A DNA stretch of 64,000 nt from Sphaerolaimus hirsutus. Its lineage: Eukaryota; Nematoda; Chromadorea; Monhysterida; Sphaerolaimidae. Location: assembly GCA_964036195.1 (NCBI GenBank), contig OZ038452.1, positions 23,571,785 to 23,635,784 on the forward strand, read 5' to 3'. The notes beneath the pieces were generated by a model, which did no database searches, was not told the origin of the DNA, and was given only the letters and a program-made list of their open reading frames with translations. Positions 45,901-58,067 of the stretch are shown here, in pieces. How positions within the stretch are numbered: the first letter of the stretch is position 1; each line of letters starts with the position of its first letter. Position numbers and translations under genes: made by a program.

Positions 45901-48900
45901 TACATTGGGTTATTTTACTGACAAAATGAACGCCACAGTGCTTAAGGTATGTTTTCGACGTTTTCAGTTTGTCAAGGATAAAAGCAGCCCGATTTGAATG
46001 ATCAGTTTTAACCCATAGCCATATTTGAGAGCTTTAAAAAAAACACGTTTCTTAATCGAGTCGTGAAAAACAGTTTTATTTCATCCCTACTCTGGACTCC
46101 ATATCGAAATACTGGATTTGCATGCCAATGAAAAACACATGCCATATTTGGAGGCTTTTTGAAGAAACAACATTTGTTTTAACGTTGTTTTGAAAAACTT
46201 GACTCGTGTGGTCATATTTCAAACTTCTGTGTGCTGCTGAATATTTATTTTCAAAATAAGTGTTTCATTTGCATGCCAATGAAAAACACATGCCATATTT
46301 GGAGGCTTTTTGAAGAAACAACATTTGTTTAAACGTTGTTTTGAAAAACTTGACTCGTGTGGTCATATTTCAAACTTCTGTGTGCTGCTGAATAGTTATT
46401 TTCAAAATAAGTGTTTCAAAGTGTTTTGTCCGAAGTTTTCTCACTTGGTGGTGTATCGCGATTCATTCAACAAAGGCATTTTTGGTGATAGAATTTCAAT
46501 GTTTCTTCAGAATAGTGGTTAAATCGATCGGGAAGTTAGGATGTTTGCATTTTCAATTATGTTTTTTTCTTAAGTGTTAAAAACAGTTCTATTGTAAACA
46601 TAGGAGGAGTATTTAAGCAAATGTATTAAAGCAATCACTCCGCTCTACCCAACACAGACATATCACAAAGTGTGGGACAACACATTTGGCAACTGGGTAG
46701 CATTACTTGGTGGGAAGTTACATGGCGCCTGGCAGGGTGCCACAAAATATGTGAGTTTGAAAAGAGTTGGAAAATGGCTTGTTTTTCAATGACCTGTTTT
46801 TAATTTTTTTGCAAGTATGAGGTAACCCTTTAAAACGGATTCGCTGCCATTTCATAAATAGCGCAGTTTTCCAAAAATGGTGTGCTTTTTAAAAACCCGG
46901 TTGAAAAAACACCCGCAGAGACTACAAAAATGTTGAAATACCGCCCAAAACATTTTCTTTCGTAGTTCAAGAACGAGGTGGAAGAACTCTACGGAATATT
47001 CTATGACAAATGGACATTTTTAGAGTGGTACAATTACAGAGATTCCGGTTATCTAACTTTATTTGCAGAAGATGCCCCTTTGATACAGACTTTTAATTAT
47101 TACGGTTTGTTCCAATTTTTGTTTATTTCGGAAAGATTTTGAAGTTTATGTTTGTGTTCATTTGTTTGTTGTGCAATTTTGCGTTTTTGTTCTTTGCCTT
47201 CTCCCCGAGCCTAGTTTAAGCTTGAGACAAACGCAAATACATGTTTACGAATACAAAGATGAGTTTTTTTAAAGAAATAAGTGTAAGTAAAGGCATATTC
47301 ATGAGCAAACTATTTTTAGATATCCATTGGCCACCTATTTGTTTTTAATGGAAATATTCTATTTTTGAACATTTATTTACGTCTGTCTCTAATTGGAACT
47401 AGCCCCTGTGCTTTATTCCCCGTTGGAAAACTCGAATCCCAAAGCGTTTGGGCGATGTGAGTTTGTGATGGCTATGTTCATTATTTCCTCGAAAGTACTC
47501 AATGTGAAATGACAAAGTCAATGTGGAAGAAGTACTCAATGTTGGAAACAAGATATTCTTTTGATGTTGATGTTTATTGTGCTTTTTGGTTTTGCGTTTT
47601 GAAGTATTTTTGTGCACTGGGCATTCCCATTTTGAAAATTTTTCTGAAAATTTACAAGATTTCGAATAATCGAGAGAGAAATTTGGAAAAAACATCATTT
47701 TCAATGTGTTTTTATCATTGCATTCAACATATCGTCCAAATTCAAGGTTAACCCCCTTCCCCAAAACATAAACATATTAAAAAACAGGCATGTGGGGTTT
47801 CCAGCACCAGCCAACGCACTTCTACTTACGTCCATTAATTTTGGCAATGCGCCAAGAAACTATCGGTCGTCGCAGCAGCGCACACTGTATTGCAAGTAGA
47901 CCGTTACATGCTGTGCAAATGGAATGGGTTAAAAGGTGGTTTGTCTGTTTTCTTTGTTTTGCTCATGCTGTTATGGGTACCGTGGATCCCCGAATAAGTC
48001 CCCGGGGAGTTATTTTTTCGTCAGAATATTCAGTACCTTAGCACGTATGTCGCCGCTTTAGGTAAAACATTCTTATGTGTTTACGATACGCTGCACTGCT
48101 CTTGCATTCGATGAATGAGACCATGGCTTTTTTGGTTTCATCGAAATGTTTGTAATGCGACACGACTTATTTGCTTCGATCATAGGGGGGAGTTATTCAA
48201 GGGGGAGTTACTTTTTCCTCACGCTCGCAAGTGGGGGGAGTTTTTCGAGGCAAGGACGTATCCAGGGGGAGGGGGGGGGGGGGGGGGTTGCCCCCTCAAC
48301 ACACGGTATTTTCAGCATATCGGTTTCCGTGGACACATATACCAGAAAATGCACCCAATAATGTACCTTTCGCTGTGATACGTATATTTACATACATTTA
48401 CAGCGCTTTCTGGCGTTGGCGCCAACGCCGATAGCGCAACGGCGTGGCGCCTACGAATGGCGCCAGCGCCATGGCGCCATTCCGTCACTATATAGGAAAA
48501 ATTTTAGGGGGGGGGGGCTGAGCCCCCCCCCCGTTCGCCGGGATCCGTAAACAAGCAGCCCCCCCCCGCTCAAAAATCCTGGATACGTCCCTGATTCGAG
48601 GGGGGACTTATTCGAGGATATACGTTATATGATCACATTTCGGCCGCGACGGTGTGACCGCGGACACGGCTGCGCATTGGTGGAAAAAGATGCCTAGCAT
48701 GTTGGAACTCACATCCCTTTCTTGATTTACTTTGTGTTATACTTTTGGCTAAACATGTTGCCTATGCAGTACCTTTTCAACTCTGAATACACAGTACATA
48801 ATAAATTTCAGGACTTGGGATTTGATTTTTGATTTTTTTAAAATAAAATGCATCAAACTGGCAAAATTAAAACATACTTTTTAAATGTATTCATTCATCT

Positions 48901-51540
48901 TCAATATGAACTAAAATTCATATTTGCATGTAAAAACTATTTACACTACATTCACATGATTGAATTATTTTCAAATGTAAAGTTTTTTCAGAAATGCACC
49001 TCAAATGCACACACTTACCATACGTACTTGTCAAAAGTCAAATCCAAAAACGTCCAGTTTTTTTATACCACTTCTGTGGCATCTAAGTGTGCTTTAAAAT
49101 GTGAAAATTTAACGAAAACCCTCGATACCGGGACATTGTCCAAAACCGAATTCCTATGCCGAAATCCGGAAAATTCGTAATATCAATCCCGATCCCGAAA
49201 AGTCAACCTCGTTTGAACCCTAGGCACAAGTCACCATTCACACTCAATTTCCCCAGATTTTGGCGGCGCTACAGCAAAACGCACAACATTTTCGCAATGA
49301 ACTGGCTCCAGGAAATGTCACACGACCACCTGAATTTGGCGGGAATGCTCGACAATGATATCATGCATTGGTTTCATGAAATGAGGGATTTGTTGCATGA
49401 TTCGGTCGTCGTGTTTTATAGCGACCATGGGCATCGATACGCTGATATCAGACAGAGTGTTGGTTGTGGGTTGAGAAAGTTTTTGAAAGTCCTCTGATTT
49501 GACTTAAACTTTTCAAATCTCGACGCCGAAAAAATTCCTCTATCCCGATCTTTGAATGAGAACCCTGAATATCAGAATTTTCTGGCAAAAGACCCGAGAC
49601 ACTAATGCCGATTCCAAAAAACGCCAATCCCGATCCCCGACCCCAATCCCGATTCCGTGACCCCGATCAATTATTACTATTTGAAATTCTCTATTTTCTT
49701 TGAAACATTGATGTGAATTGGACACTAGTGCTGCGTTTCGATTAAAATCACCAGAAATCATTTATTTTTATTTCCGCGCACAGATAATCGGTCGCATTGA
49801 AGCGCGCCTTCCAGGCGCCATTATCTACCTCGGCGCTGGCGCCAACGAACAATGGCGCGAAAATCTACGAATGAATGCGGACAGATTGACCACGCCATTT
49901 GATATTCACGCAACATTGGTGCATTTGAGGGGAGGTGATATAAGTGAAGTTAAAGGTGATTTTTGTTGACCGCTACGCTGGTGCCATTGAGCCCGCACAC
50001 TAGTTGACATCAAAATTCGTGTCAACTAAATTCAACAAAATTTTGGTTAATTGTGTGATAGATTTCTATATGATAGAGCATGGTTAATTTTATGTCGTAA
50101 CGTGATTTTCATTGTTTCTGTTAAATGTGATTCTTTACAATTTTTTTGTTTTTTTTGACATTCAGTTGACACGAATTTGCGATGTCAACTACTACGTGTC
50201 TGTGAGTCCAATAGTGCTGCCGTCGCTCCGCACCTACGACAGTCATCAAATGAGACACCCGATTGGCACCGTTTCCACCATCCTGTCCATAAAATGTTGT
50301 GACAATCGCAATGTGCAACGCAGTAGATTTTTGCTTCGAAACCGCTCTGCCGTGGTGGCAAAATGCCGATAATGGCAATAATTGTTGCAGATAATGGCGC
50401 CAGCGTAGCGGTGTCATTTGGAGGCAGTGCATGTGCTGCAGATGTCCATTGAGCGTGATGTCCACTGCGCGCAATTGTCCACAGCTGCTGAGTCAGCAAA
50501 AATTACGCGAAAATTGCCATGGTGCTTTTTTCGTTGGCGTTTTTTGATCGCTAGTCTGCTCGAGGCCAAAACAAATTCACCATCTCGAAATTGCATCGAT
50601 TGTGGATTTTACCCTAATTCCATTTTCCAAAGAATACCCACCCATCCCATCACAATGTCCACCATTTTTCAGGCATTCCACTTTTTACTGGGCATATTCC
50701 TATTAATAGAACTTGTGATGATGCTTACATCCCTACGGACATGTGCGCGTGCTTGGATGAAGTTCAGTTATCAGTCAAAAATGATTTTTCAATTTTGACC
50801 GCTGGGGCATTCGTGGATTTGATTAATTCAGCTTTGGATGAGAAGGCTAAAGGTTGGTTTAAAAAACATGTTTATGGCTTTTGGGTAGAGATGTTTTTTC
50901 TGTGTGTTTTGTAGAATTTCGCGCTTGAAACGCCAAATTTTGTGAATTGCCCTCCACAGGCAAATGCCACCAGGTGCAGTTGGATCGAATTATAGACGTG
51001 AGAGTGTCATTGCCGAAAAACAGCGTGTTTGTTGACCCGCAGGTGTGTTTAATTCACATAGAGTGTAGGTAATGTTATGTTAAACGGCAGAGTTGTAAGA
51101 ATGCTTCTAAGAAGTTTTGACAAAAGTTTGAGTGAACTTGCGAGCGACAGAATTAATTTGCGTGCCACATATTGTCAAAACCTTTTTATTGATTTGACAG
51201 CGTGTGAATTCACTTGTGGGTAACCATTTTGAAATTCCGTTACACTATGTAATATTTTTATTTTAACTACAATTAAGATTTCACAACTATGTCAAATGTA
51301 ATGAAAACATAATTTCAGGTGGCCCACACTGCGGCCTCAAGCGGTTATAAACTTTTCGCGAGAATTGTTATTGGCACTGTTCCAAATGAGGCGCAATTCG
51401 AGGCATTACTCAGTTATGATTTACAAAACAAGAAATTTGCATTACAAGGTAGTGATATTGAGAGAAATAATAAATATGGTAATAGTAGTCATTGTGTGAG
51501 AACGCAGCCCCTGCTCAAAAAGTTGTGCACATGCTTGTGA
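42944..51540 (+). CDS. DUF229 (sulfatase/phosphatase-like) type II membrane protein, complete, 12 exons
   Basis: Exons, all phase compatible: 42944-43086, 43442-43625, 45212-45409, 45761-45946, 46658-46750, 46966-47104, 47788-47935, 49257-49458, 49784-49955, 50673-50852, 50960-51042, 51319-51540 (TGA); 649 residues. A basic N-terminus (RMRVYWHRRR) followed by a hydrophobic stretch (about 14-30) predicts a signal anchor. Family marks: CEVPQLDPWDPSILKY, LPNVLLFGIDSMS (207-212, nucleophile region of the alkaline-phosphatase fold), YLTLFAEDAP, FQHQPTHFYLRP, SDHGHR (419-424, metal-binding-type motif), RLTTPFDIHATL, IPINRTCDDAYIP and a Cys-rich end with GNSSHCV. DUF229 is strongly expanded in nematodes; its substrate is unknown. 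The family's usual NTFPNL is NTFGNW here. Confidence 0.92.
44317..45154. repeat. Foldback of AAAAGTCGACAAGTCCA words
   Basis: Ends GGCGTCCAATTCTAAAAGTC and GACTTTTAGAATTAGACGCC. The word GTCGACAAGTCCA recurs near 44334, 44477 and 44506, with variants near 44895 and 45120. It hosts 44636-44851. In DUF229 intron 2. Confidence 0.68.
44636..44851. mobile_element. hAT-like element, TAGGGTTGG termini, AAAACGTTTT words
   Basis: Exact 8-bp duplication GGCGCAAC at 44628-44635 and 44852-44859. The interior is repeated AAAAACGTTTTTT palindromes. In DUF229 intron 2, nested in the foldback 44317-45154. Confidence 0.88.
46115..46421 (+). repeat. Two-copy tandem repeat, period about 151 bases
   Basis: TTTGCATGCCAATGAAAAAC begins at about 46118 and again at about 46269, and both copies run through CTTCTGTGTGCTGCTGAATA. 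The copies are nearly identical, so the duplication is recent. In DUF229 intron 4. Confidence 0.8.
47985..48628. mobile_element. TACCGTGGATCCCCGAATAA foldback, interrupted
   Basis: Left end TACCGTGGATCCCCGAATAA, right end CTTATTCGAGGATATACGTTA, with the element 48251-48593 inserted. In DUF229 intron 7. Confidence 0.6.
48251..48593. mobile_element. hAT-like element, CAAGGACGTATCCAGG termini
   Basis: Flanks TTTCGAGG (48243-48250) and ATTCGAGG (48594-48601) differ at one base. G/C tracts and GCGCC words inside. It lies within a TACCGT-type foldback (about 47985-48628) in DUF229 intron 7. Confidence 0.8.
49994..50200. mobile_element. GTTGACATC-ended MITE
   Basis: Ends CGCACACTAGTTGACATC / GATGTCAACTACTACGTG, with inner AAATTCGTGTCAAC paired to GTTGACACGAATTT. 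In DUF229 intron 9. A further GC-rich segment at 50205-50510 resembles 51777-52492. Confidence 0.65.
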
Positions 51541-51667
51541 TTTTTTTTTATAAGCCTTTTACGCTTTTTGCCCTTGCCCATTTTGCTTGTGATTTGCCCG
51601 CTTTGATATTATCTTGATACGATGTTTTGCTGCACGCTTAGGCTTCCACATTTTTGTGATAATGACC

Positions 51668-52580
51668 CTGCGCACACTAGTTTTCACACCTTTGAAAACT
51701 CATACAATGAGCTTTAAACGTGTTTACAATGAGTCATTTTAATCTCCGTCAACGCTATGTGAACTGTAGTTGACGGCGGCAAATAACCGCTAGGCAACAA
51801 ACACCGCATGGCAACAGCGCTCATAGCGCAACTGCGTGCGCTCATTCGGCCACAATCACCGCATGGCAACCGCGACACGCGCGCATGCATGCCGCTGACG
51901 CGGCGCAGCGCATGTCTACATTCTGCCGCGCCGCGCCCAAAGTTTCGGTAGACAAATAGACGCCAGCCGTACTCATAGCGGATTTTGGGTTTAGCATTTT
52001 GGGGGGGGGGGGGCAGTATCAGCACGCCGCGTGTCTTTTGCGGGTGCAAAAATGCGGCGGAATAAATTGCACCGCACGTATGCAGTGGATATCGGATTAT
52101 CGCGACACGCATACAAATTTGCCCGCGCTGCATTGTTCTGCGACGACAAAACCAGGCATAATTACGTTATCTTTCATATCATACAGCTGTTCATATCATT
52201 GTTATGTGGCTGAACCACAGAAATGACTGCGCGGCTGGGGCAAAGATAAGCGTGAACGCGGCGGCGTGCCTTTCACCAAAAAATAGCGTGTGAGTGGATT
52301 CGGCCGCGCGGCAGGAATGGCGCCAGTCGGACGCGAGCGCGTCGGCCGCTCATGCGCTGGCGGCGCCCCGGCGCCATCTTGGCGGGCGCCTACTGTCACT
52401 GCGTGTGCTGCGGTTGCCATGCGATGATTGTGGCCTACTGAGCGCACGCAGTTGCGCTATGAGCGCTGTTTGTTGCCTACAGCTGCTGGGTCGTTGACGG
52501 CCACCTCATTGTAGAATACTCAAATGCGTTCTAAGCTGATTTGTGAGTTTTCAAAATTTCGCGGGAAAACTAGTGTGCAT
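51668..52580. mobile_element. CACACTAG-family MITE carrying a nested insertion
   Basis: Ends CTGCGCACACTAGTTTTCAC and GAAAACTAGTGTGCAT. It matches 39454-39640 on both sides of the insertion at 51777-52492. Confidence 0.78.
51777..52492. mobile_element. GC-rich foldback inserted in a MITE
   Basis: Direct 8-bp flanks GTTGACGG (51769-51776 and 52493-52500). About 100-base inverted arms, for example CATAGCGCAACTGCGTGCGC against GCGCACGCAGTTGCGCTATG. Removing it restores the uninterrupted MITE seen at 39454-39640. Confidence 0.82.
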
Positions 52581-52759
52581 GGAACATTTGTGATTTCTAT
52601 TTGTTTACCCTGCCGTTTCTTTTTTACGTTTTCTTATTCCCCTGTTTTTTGTGCCCCCATCGCTTTTTGACGACACAAATTCTATTCGCTACATGTCAGT
52701 GAAAGAATTCATTCAGGAATAGGTAAACAGTAAACACTGTGAAAAAAAACCATGCCAGG

Positions 52760-52942
52760 TGCCAGTTCCGCAAATAAAGAAGTGAGAAGTAAAATGGCAA
52801 ATGCGAAGTGAACCAAGAAGAAAATTGGCAAAAGCGAAGTGAAATGGCAAGTAAATTGGCAATTCCCCTTCGCTTTTACCAATTTCCTTCTCAATTCACC
52901 CCGCATTTGCCATTTCACTTATCAGTTTGCGGAACTGACCCC
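52760..52942. mobile_element. TGCCAGTTCCGC palindrome
   Basis: Ends TGCCAGTTCCGCAAAT and TTTGCGGAACTGACCCC, flanked by AGG and TGG. Words GAAGTGAAATGGCAA. Sister copies: 16574-16749 and fragments at about 3664, 15380 and 43629. The outer ends resemble those of the CTGTAAAATG family. Confidence 0.65.
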
Positions 52943-52989
52943 TGGTTTATTATGTAAATTGATTTAGAAATAAAATTGGAATGAAGAGT

Positions 52990-54690
52990 TACCGTATATC
53001 CTCAAATAAGACCCCCCTCGAATAACTCCTCCCCCTTGAATAACTCCCCCCTCAAAAACACTGACGAAAAAATAACTCCCTCCCTCGAATAACTTCCCCC
53101 TCTTGAATAAGTCCTCCCTCTGGGTGAAAAATATGCTATAAAATTTACAAAAATGATCGATGAAAATACAAAACAATGTTAACGTATGGCAGCGACAGCA
53201 GATACATGACATGTACGCAGTGTATAAACACCTTTTTGTTGTTGTTGAACTGTTAAATAAACTGGTGGCACATTTAAATGAGAAATCAGGTACCTCATTT
53301 TTCATAACAATCTCACAGGAAAATGTGCAGCCCAATATGGCTGCCATTTGTTGTGGGGGTGCCCACAACATTTGCCTACATATGCCAAGTGGCACCCCAT
53401 GGCACCCCCGTGTTCTGCTGCTACAGATTGATGGAGATTTTTTGCCACTTTTTTCCTGGAAAATATAAATGAGAATTTTCAAAAAACCACACAAAATATA
53501 GTTGTGGTGAAGTGTGCAGCCATTTTTTGGTGTGGTTACAACACAAGTGATGAATACACTTGTGTTGGTGCTCTTTCAAAAAATTAAAAGTCCTTGTGGC
53601 TTGCCCAAAGCCATCTTTTGACCCCCTGGTAATTAGGGGGTATATTTTGGCCCCCTGCCCACTCACCCACACAAAAATTACCCCAGATATACAGACATGT
53701 GCCACGGAGCCGTGTCAACAATGATTTTTAACTTTGTGATTACCTAAATTGTGGTTGTGATTAAAAAACTGTGATTTTTCATTTTCTGGACATGACCTCT
53801 TTATTTGTCTGGCCCACTCACACTAGATACAGGGCACATTGCCCATTGGCCCCTACAGGTTTTTATCAGATAATTAGTGCCCACATTGAATGGGCACAAG
53901 TATTTTGTAATTTGCATCACGACACTGCAGGTGCTGGACACGCTGTCACGAGAGTGCCCTCTTTACACAGGGCTGTTTTTTTCATTTGCCATAAAAAATA
54001 CATAAGTGCAAAAACGGGGCCCAGGAGCAGCCATATGTTGCCCCTGACACTGAGTGACCCATTTCTGGCCCCCATGTGCTCCATGAATAGCTTGGGATAG
54101 TGGATTGTCCACCTTTTCAAACCTATGTTTTTCTCAAAAATATTTTTTGGATTTGATCAACAACGCCATCATTGTGTGGGGCTTCTGGGGGTTCTGAGGG
54201 GGTAGAAAAGTTGAACATACTTACAATCTACCAATGTTAAAAAAACTTTTTGGTCTCAAATGTCCAGAAAAAAAGATATTAAAAATATAAATTTCTTCAT
54301 GAACAAAATTTTTTTATGAATTCTCATTTATATTTTCCAGAAAAAATGTGGAAAAAAATTTTTTTTCTGCAGCAAGGGTGGCCTGAGGGGGGTGCCCCCT
54401 AGGGTATATATAGTAAATACTTGGGGGCACCCTCACACAAGATGAGAGCCTAACAGGTTGCATGTGGGATTTGTAAAATACAATAAAGTGATTTTCTCAT
54501 TTATATTTTCCACCAGTTTACATGGATTACATGAGTTGACACAATGCGTTCATACGATGAACTCAGTCCAAGTTTCCGAGGAAAAAATAACTCCCTCCCT
54601 TGAATAACTCCTCCCCCTTGAATAAGTCCCCCCTCAAAAACTCTGACGAAAAAATAACTCCCCTGGGGTATTATTCGAGGATATACGGTA
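52990..54690. mobile_element. TACCGTATATCCTC foldback, 1.7 kb
   Basis: Ends TACCGTATATCCTCAAATAA and TTATTCGAGGATATACGGTA with AATAACTCCCCCC words. The centre (53200-54500) has its own inverted segments (GGAAAATATAAATGAGAATT against AATTCTCATTTATATTTTCC) and open frames resembling no family. Confidence 0.65.
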
Positions 54691-55188
54691 CTTCCAATAA
54701 AGACTCCGCGTGAAAGAGTGTAGTGTAGCCACAATATTTACATTACAATGTTTATTAATTTACGGTGTGATAGCGCAACAAACAGAATAGTAGGTGAAGA
54801 ATGTTTTATCAGTTGAGCACGTTTTAGCCTATTTTCGCCGGCGATATTTACTTCGTTTCGATAAATATAGAGTTCCTATTTGGAACGTGGAAATAGAAGT
54901 CAACTGTGATAGATCACCGCAAAAAAACAACGAAAACCAAACAAGATAACGGAGCTAATGAAAACCCAATGAATGCCCCAGTCAACAACTTTAGCATATT
55001 TTGTGCACTTTAAATTTTATTGAAAAAGTAGCCCACAATAATTGACCGTCCAAGTGAACGGAACCATACGCTGAAAATGCAGTTTCCGTTCCCCAGTTTT
55101 TATTCGGTGCAAATAATTTCTCGAGGGACACTTTCAAGCGTATTGACTGTGTGCATTCTTTAATGTGCTTCGCACATACACACGCAGT

Positions 55189-55504
55189 TACCGTATTTGC
55201 TTGAATAGTACCCCCCTTGAATAATTCCCCCCTGAAAGACGAGTGAGGAAATAATAATTCCCCCCTCGAAAAATCCCCCCCCTTATAGATTTGATTTATT
55301 TGTTATACTTAATTTGAACAAAAATGACACGTTATTATGTTTATAAGGCATATTTCGTGGAATGAGTTGTTGGAAACATGCTTGAAAATTTTGACGAAAT
55401 AATAATTCCCCCCCTTGAATAATTCCCCCCCTCGAATAGTTCCCCCTCAAAAATGTCTGACGAAATAATAATCCCCCAGGGGGATTATTCAAGCAAATAC
55501 GGTA
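55189..55504. mobile_element. TACCGTATTTGCTTG foldback
   Basis: Ends TACCGTATTTGCTTGAATA and TTCAAGCAAATACGGTA. Closest relative is 31173-31504. Confidence 0.75.
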
Positions 55505-55509
55505 TTTAC

Positions 55510-57003
55510 CTAAGTTGAGTACAGTAAAATACCATGAATTAACAATTATTATCGATAGTTTAATGACCGTACACTGAAATATCCCATACAAATAATGAAA
55601 AAATTTTTTATATATTTTCGTTACGCAAAATTCATAACATGACCCCATTCATCAAATTACGGTAACATTCCGTGCAAGCATGCGGTCCGGCCAGTGTAAG
55701 TAAACGGGTACTCTAAGTAAACATACTCTATACTGAATTCCTTCACTACAAAGGGCACTTCTTTTATTTAAAAAATTGTTGCAATAATAGTGTTTCGTGG
55801 CTATACGTATTACCGTATTTCCACTAATAGAAGGGCGGGTCTCCAATAGGAGGTACACTTTTTCGACTTTATTTGGGCCACGAAACGAATACCTAGAAAT
55901 AAATATCTAATACAACCGCGGGTAAAAAGTTGACAAAATAGAAGGGCGTCTTCTATTAAAAGAAATGCGGCATGCGGCTTCGCCACTGATAATTATCTGC
56001 AATTTGCATTTCAATGTTTTTTATTGTCAAAAAATTTGCAGCCTGCACCGATATTAGGAGAAATACGCTTCACCACTAGTTAAATTATTCATCAGACGAT
56101 GATAGCATAGCATGCAAAATGCAAGCTTATATTTAAGGCTAAGAAGAATAGTATACAAAACGCATTTGCCGTATATTATTGGATAGGTCCCCCGTGTAAA
56201 CTGACAAAAAAATCGCCTCGCCAAGAAAGTCTGATGACAAAATAACTATTCGGGAAAGCAGTTCAATAATATACGGTAACATAACAATGTATATTAAGCA
56301 TAGCATATAACATCGGCCTGTGGGCAAAAAGAGTTACTTTATTCGTTTCACCACCTTAGAACAAAAAGTAACCAGTATAACAACGTTTGCAATTTTCCGA
56401 GAAATTCTCGACATCAGTGACAAAATAACAAAAACTGCTTGGCATTTTTTTCTCGGAGATACGTATTGTGGCTACAAAAACTAGTTGACTGGTGATCAAT
56501 TGAAGCTGACAGTCAACCAAAATTATTAAAGCACATTTTGGCCACACGGGAATGTAAAAAGTACAAAAATAGTGAGACCAAAATGTTACATTCTCAAGAA
56601 ACTCAACGTTCACTCACTGATTTTTGAGTTGACCGATAGTTTCAGTTGACCGGTTGTCAACTATTACGTGTACCGTATTTGCTAGAATTCTCAAAAAATG
56701 TGACTTAAAACTATTCACTACCCTGGAATAATGTAACCAAGCTTAAACACATGGCATAACAAAAATTATCAGACCTCCAAAAACAACCACAAACTAATAG
56801 AATGGGGCCAATCTCGTACCATGTCTACTGTAAATTGACACGAATTGAATGAGTTATACACATTCTACTGACTACAACTTGACAGCTGATATTACCATAT
56901 CCCATCTAAATAGAGAAAACGATTTTATATGTTTTTGGTAATAGTGAATTGAATTTTAATAACTCATCATGTGATTTAATTCATACAAATTATGGTAACA
57001 TTC
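55510..57003. other. Intergenic between DUF229 and DMAC2L
   Basis: Apart from small foldbacks at about 55811-55974 and 56166-56280 and GTTGAC motifs at 56610-56670, nothing recognised. Confidence 0.45.
56166..56280. mobile_element. Small CCGTATATTATTG foldback
   Basis: Ends TGCCGTATATTATTGGAT and TTCAATAATATACGGTA, with AATAACTATTC inside. Confidence 0.5.
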
Positions 57004-57011
57004 ACTGTAAA

Positions 57012-57755
57012 TAGGGTTCAAACGATATGACTTTTCGATATCGATATTCGATATTTTTTTCTGAAACTCGATATTCGATATCGATACGATATGGAACCTC
57101 GATATCGATATTCGATATTCGATATTGAAAAATGGTCGATATTCGATATTCGATATTTTCGATATTCGATATTGCGATATGCTTTTGGTATAGCACGGCA
57201 TATTTCAAGTGGCATATTGTATTTTCATGTGGTTGCACACATGTTTAATCATCTCTTTACTGAAATTTGAATGGTACAAGTGATTTTAACAAGCTTTACA
57301 TCACTCAATGGTAGAAAATAGAAGAAAAACATGATGAATCAAAGTGTATCAGACAAATAACAATTGGTAGATATTACAGTTCATCCTAACCTAATTGCTT
57401 AAGGGCATGTTGCAAAAAAAAGTATATCAGCATTTTCTGGCTTCAAATTTAGCACTCCAACAACAATGACATTATAAATACTGTACTTTTACTCATCAAA
57501 TACAATACTATAAGCACATCAGATCAACCATAAACATCTCAAAATGAAAATGAAAAGTAAATTTGGGGACACAATACAGATTCGATATATCGAAAAAATG
57601 GTCGATGATATTCGATATCGATATTCGATATTTTTTCAAAATTTTCGATATCGATATTCGATATTTTTTCAAAATTTTCGATATCGATATTCGATATTAA
57701 AAAATGGTCGATACCCGATATTCGATATTCGATATGATATATCGTTTGAACCCTA
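57012..57755. mobile_element. hAT-like element, TAGGGTTCAAACG termini, ATATCG words
   Basis: Exact 8-bp duplication ACTGTAAA at 57004-57011 and 57756-57763. ATATCG-word blocks at each end (57020-57185 and 57580-57745) flank about 390 bases of ordinary sequence. Confidence 0.88.
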
Positions 57756-57879
57756 ACTGTAAAGTCTAAACTTTGTCACTTTACAGAGAACTTTTGGTAC
57801 GAGATATTGTTGCCCCTGAACTGAACCCACGCAAAGGCGCTACGCAAACTATTTGAAACCGGGTGTCACTGGATTTCAC

Positions 57880-58050
57880 GTCAACTCAAATTTAAATTGA
57901 CGGGTCGCAGAACGACGTTCAAATGCACATGCTGCAAAAATGAATAATGAATACAGGGACATGTGCCTCCGAACATCGTCCTACGACCCGTCAACTAAGA
58001 TCCGAGTTGACATCAAAACCAGTTGACACTTAGTGTCAACTAGCGCGCGT
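57880..58050. repeat. GTTGACG inverted repeat
   Basis: CACGTCAACTCAAATTTAAATTGACGGGTCG is answered by CGACCCGTCAACTAAGATCCGAGTTGACATC at the right. Ends near the stop codon of DMAC2L. Confidence 0.5.
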
Positions 58051-58067
58051 AGCGCCATCCACCTCTT

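Noticed and set aside
53160-54100. Two frames of about 100 codons in the 1.7-kb foldback
   Set aside because: No family resemblance. The segment has internal inverted repeats and T/G-rich words, so the frames are likely chance.
57012-57190. Regular ATATCG repeats resembling a CRISPR or satellite array
   Set aside because: There are no uniform spacers or constant repeat unit. It is one end of a transposon with an exact 8-bp duplication.
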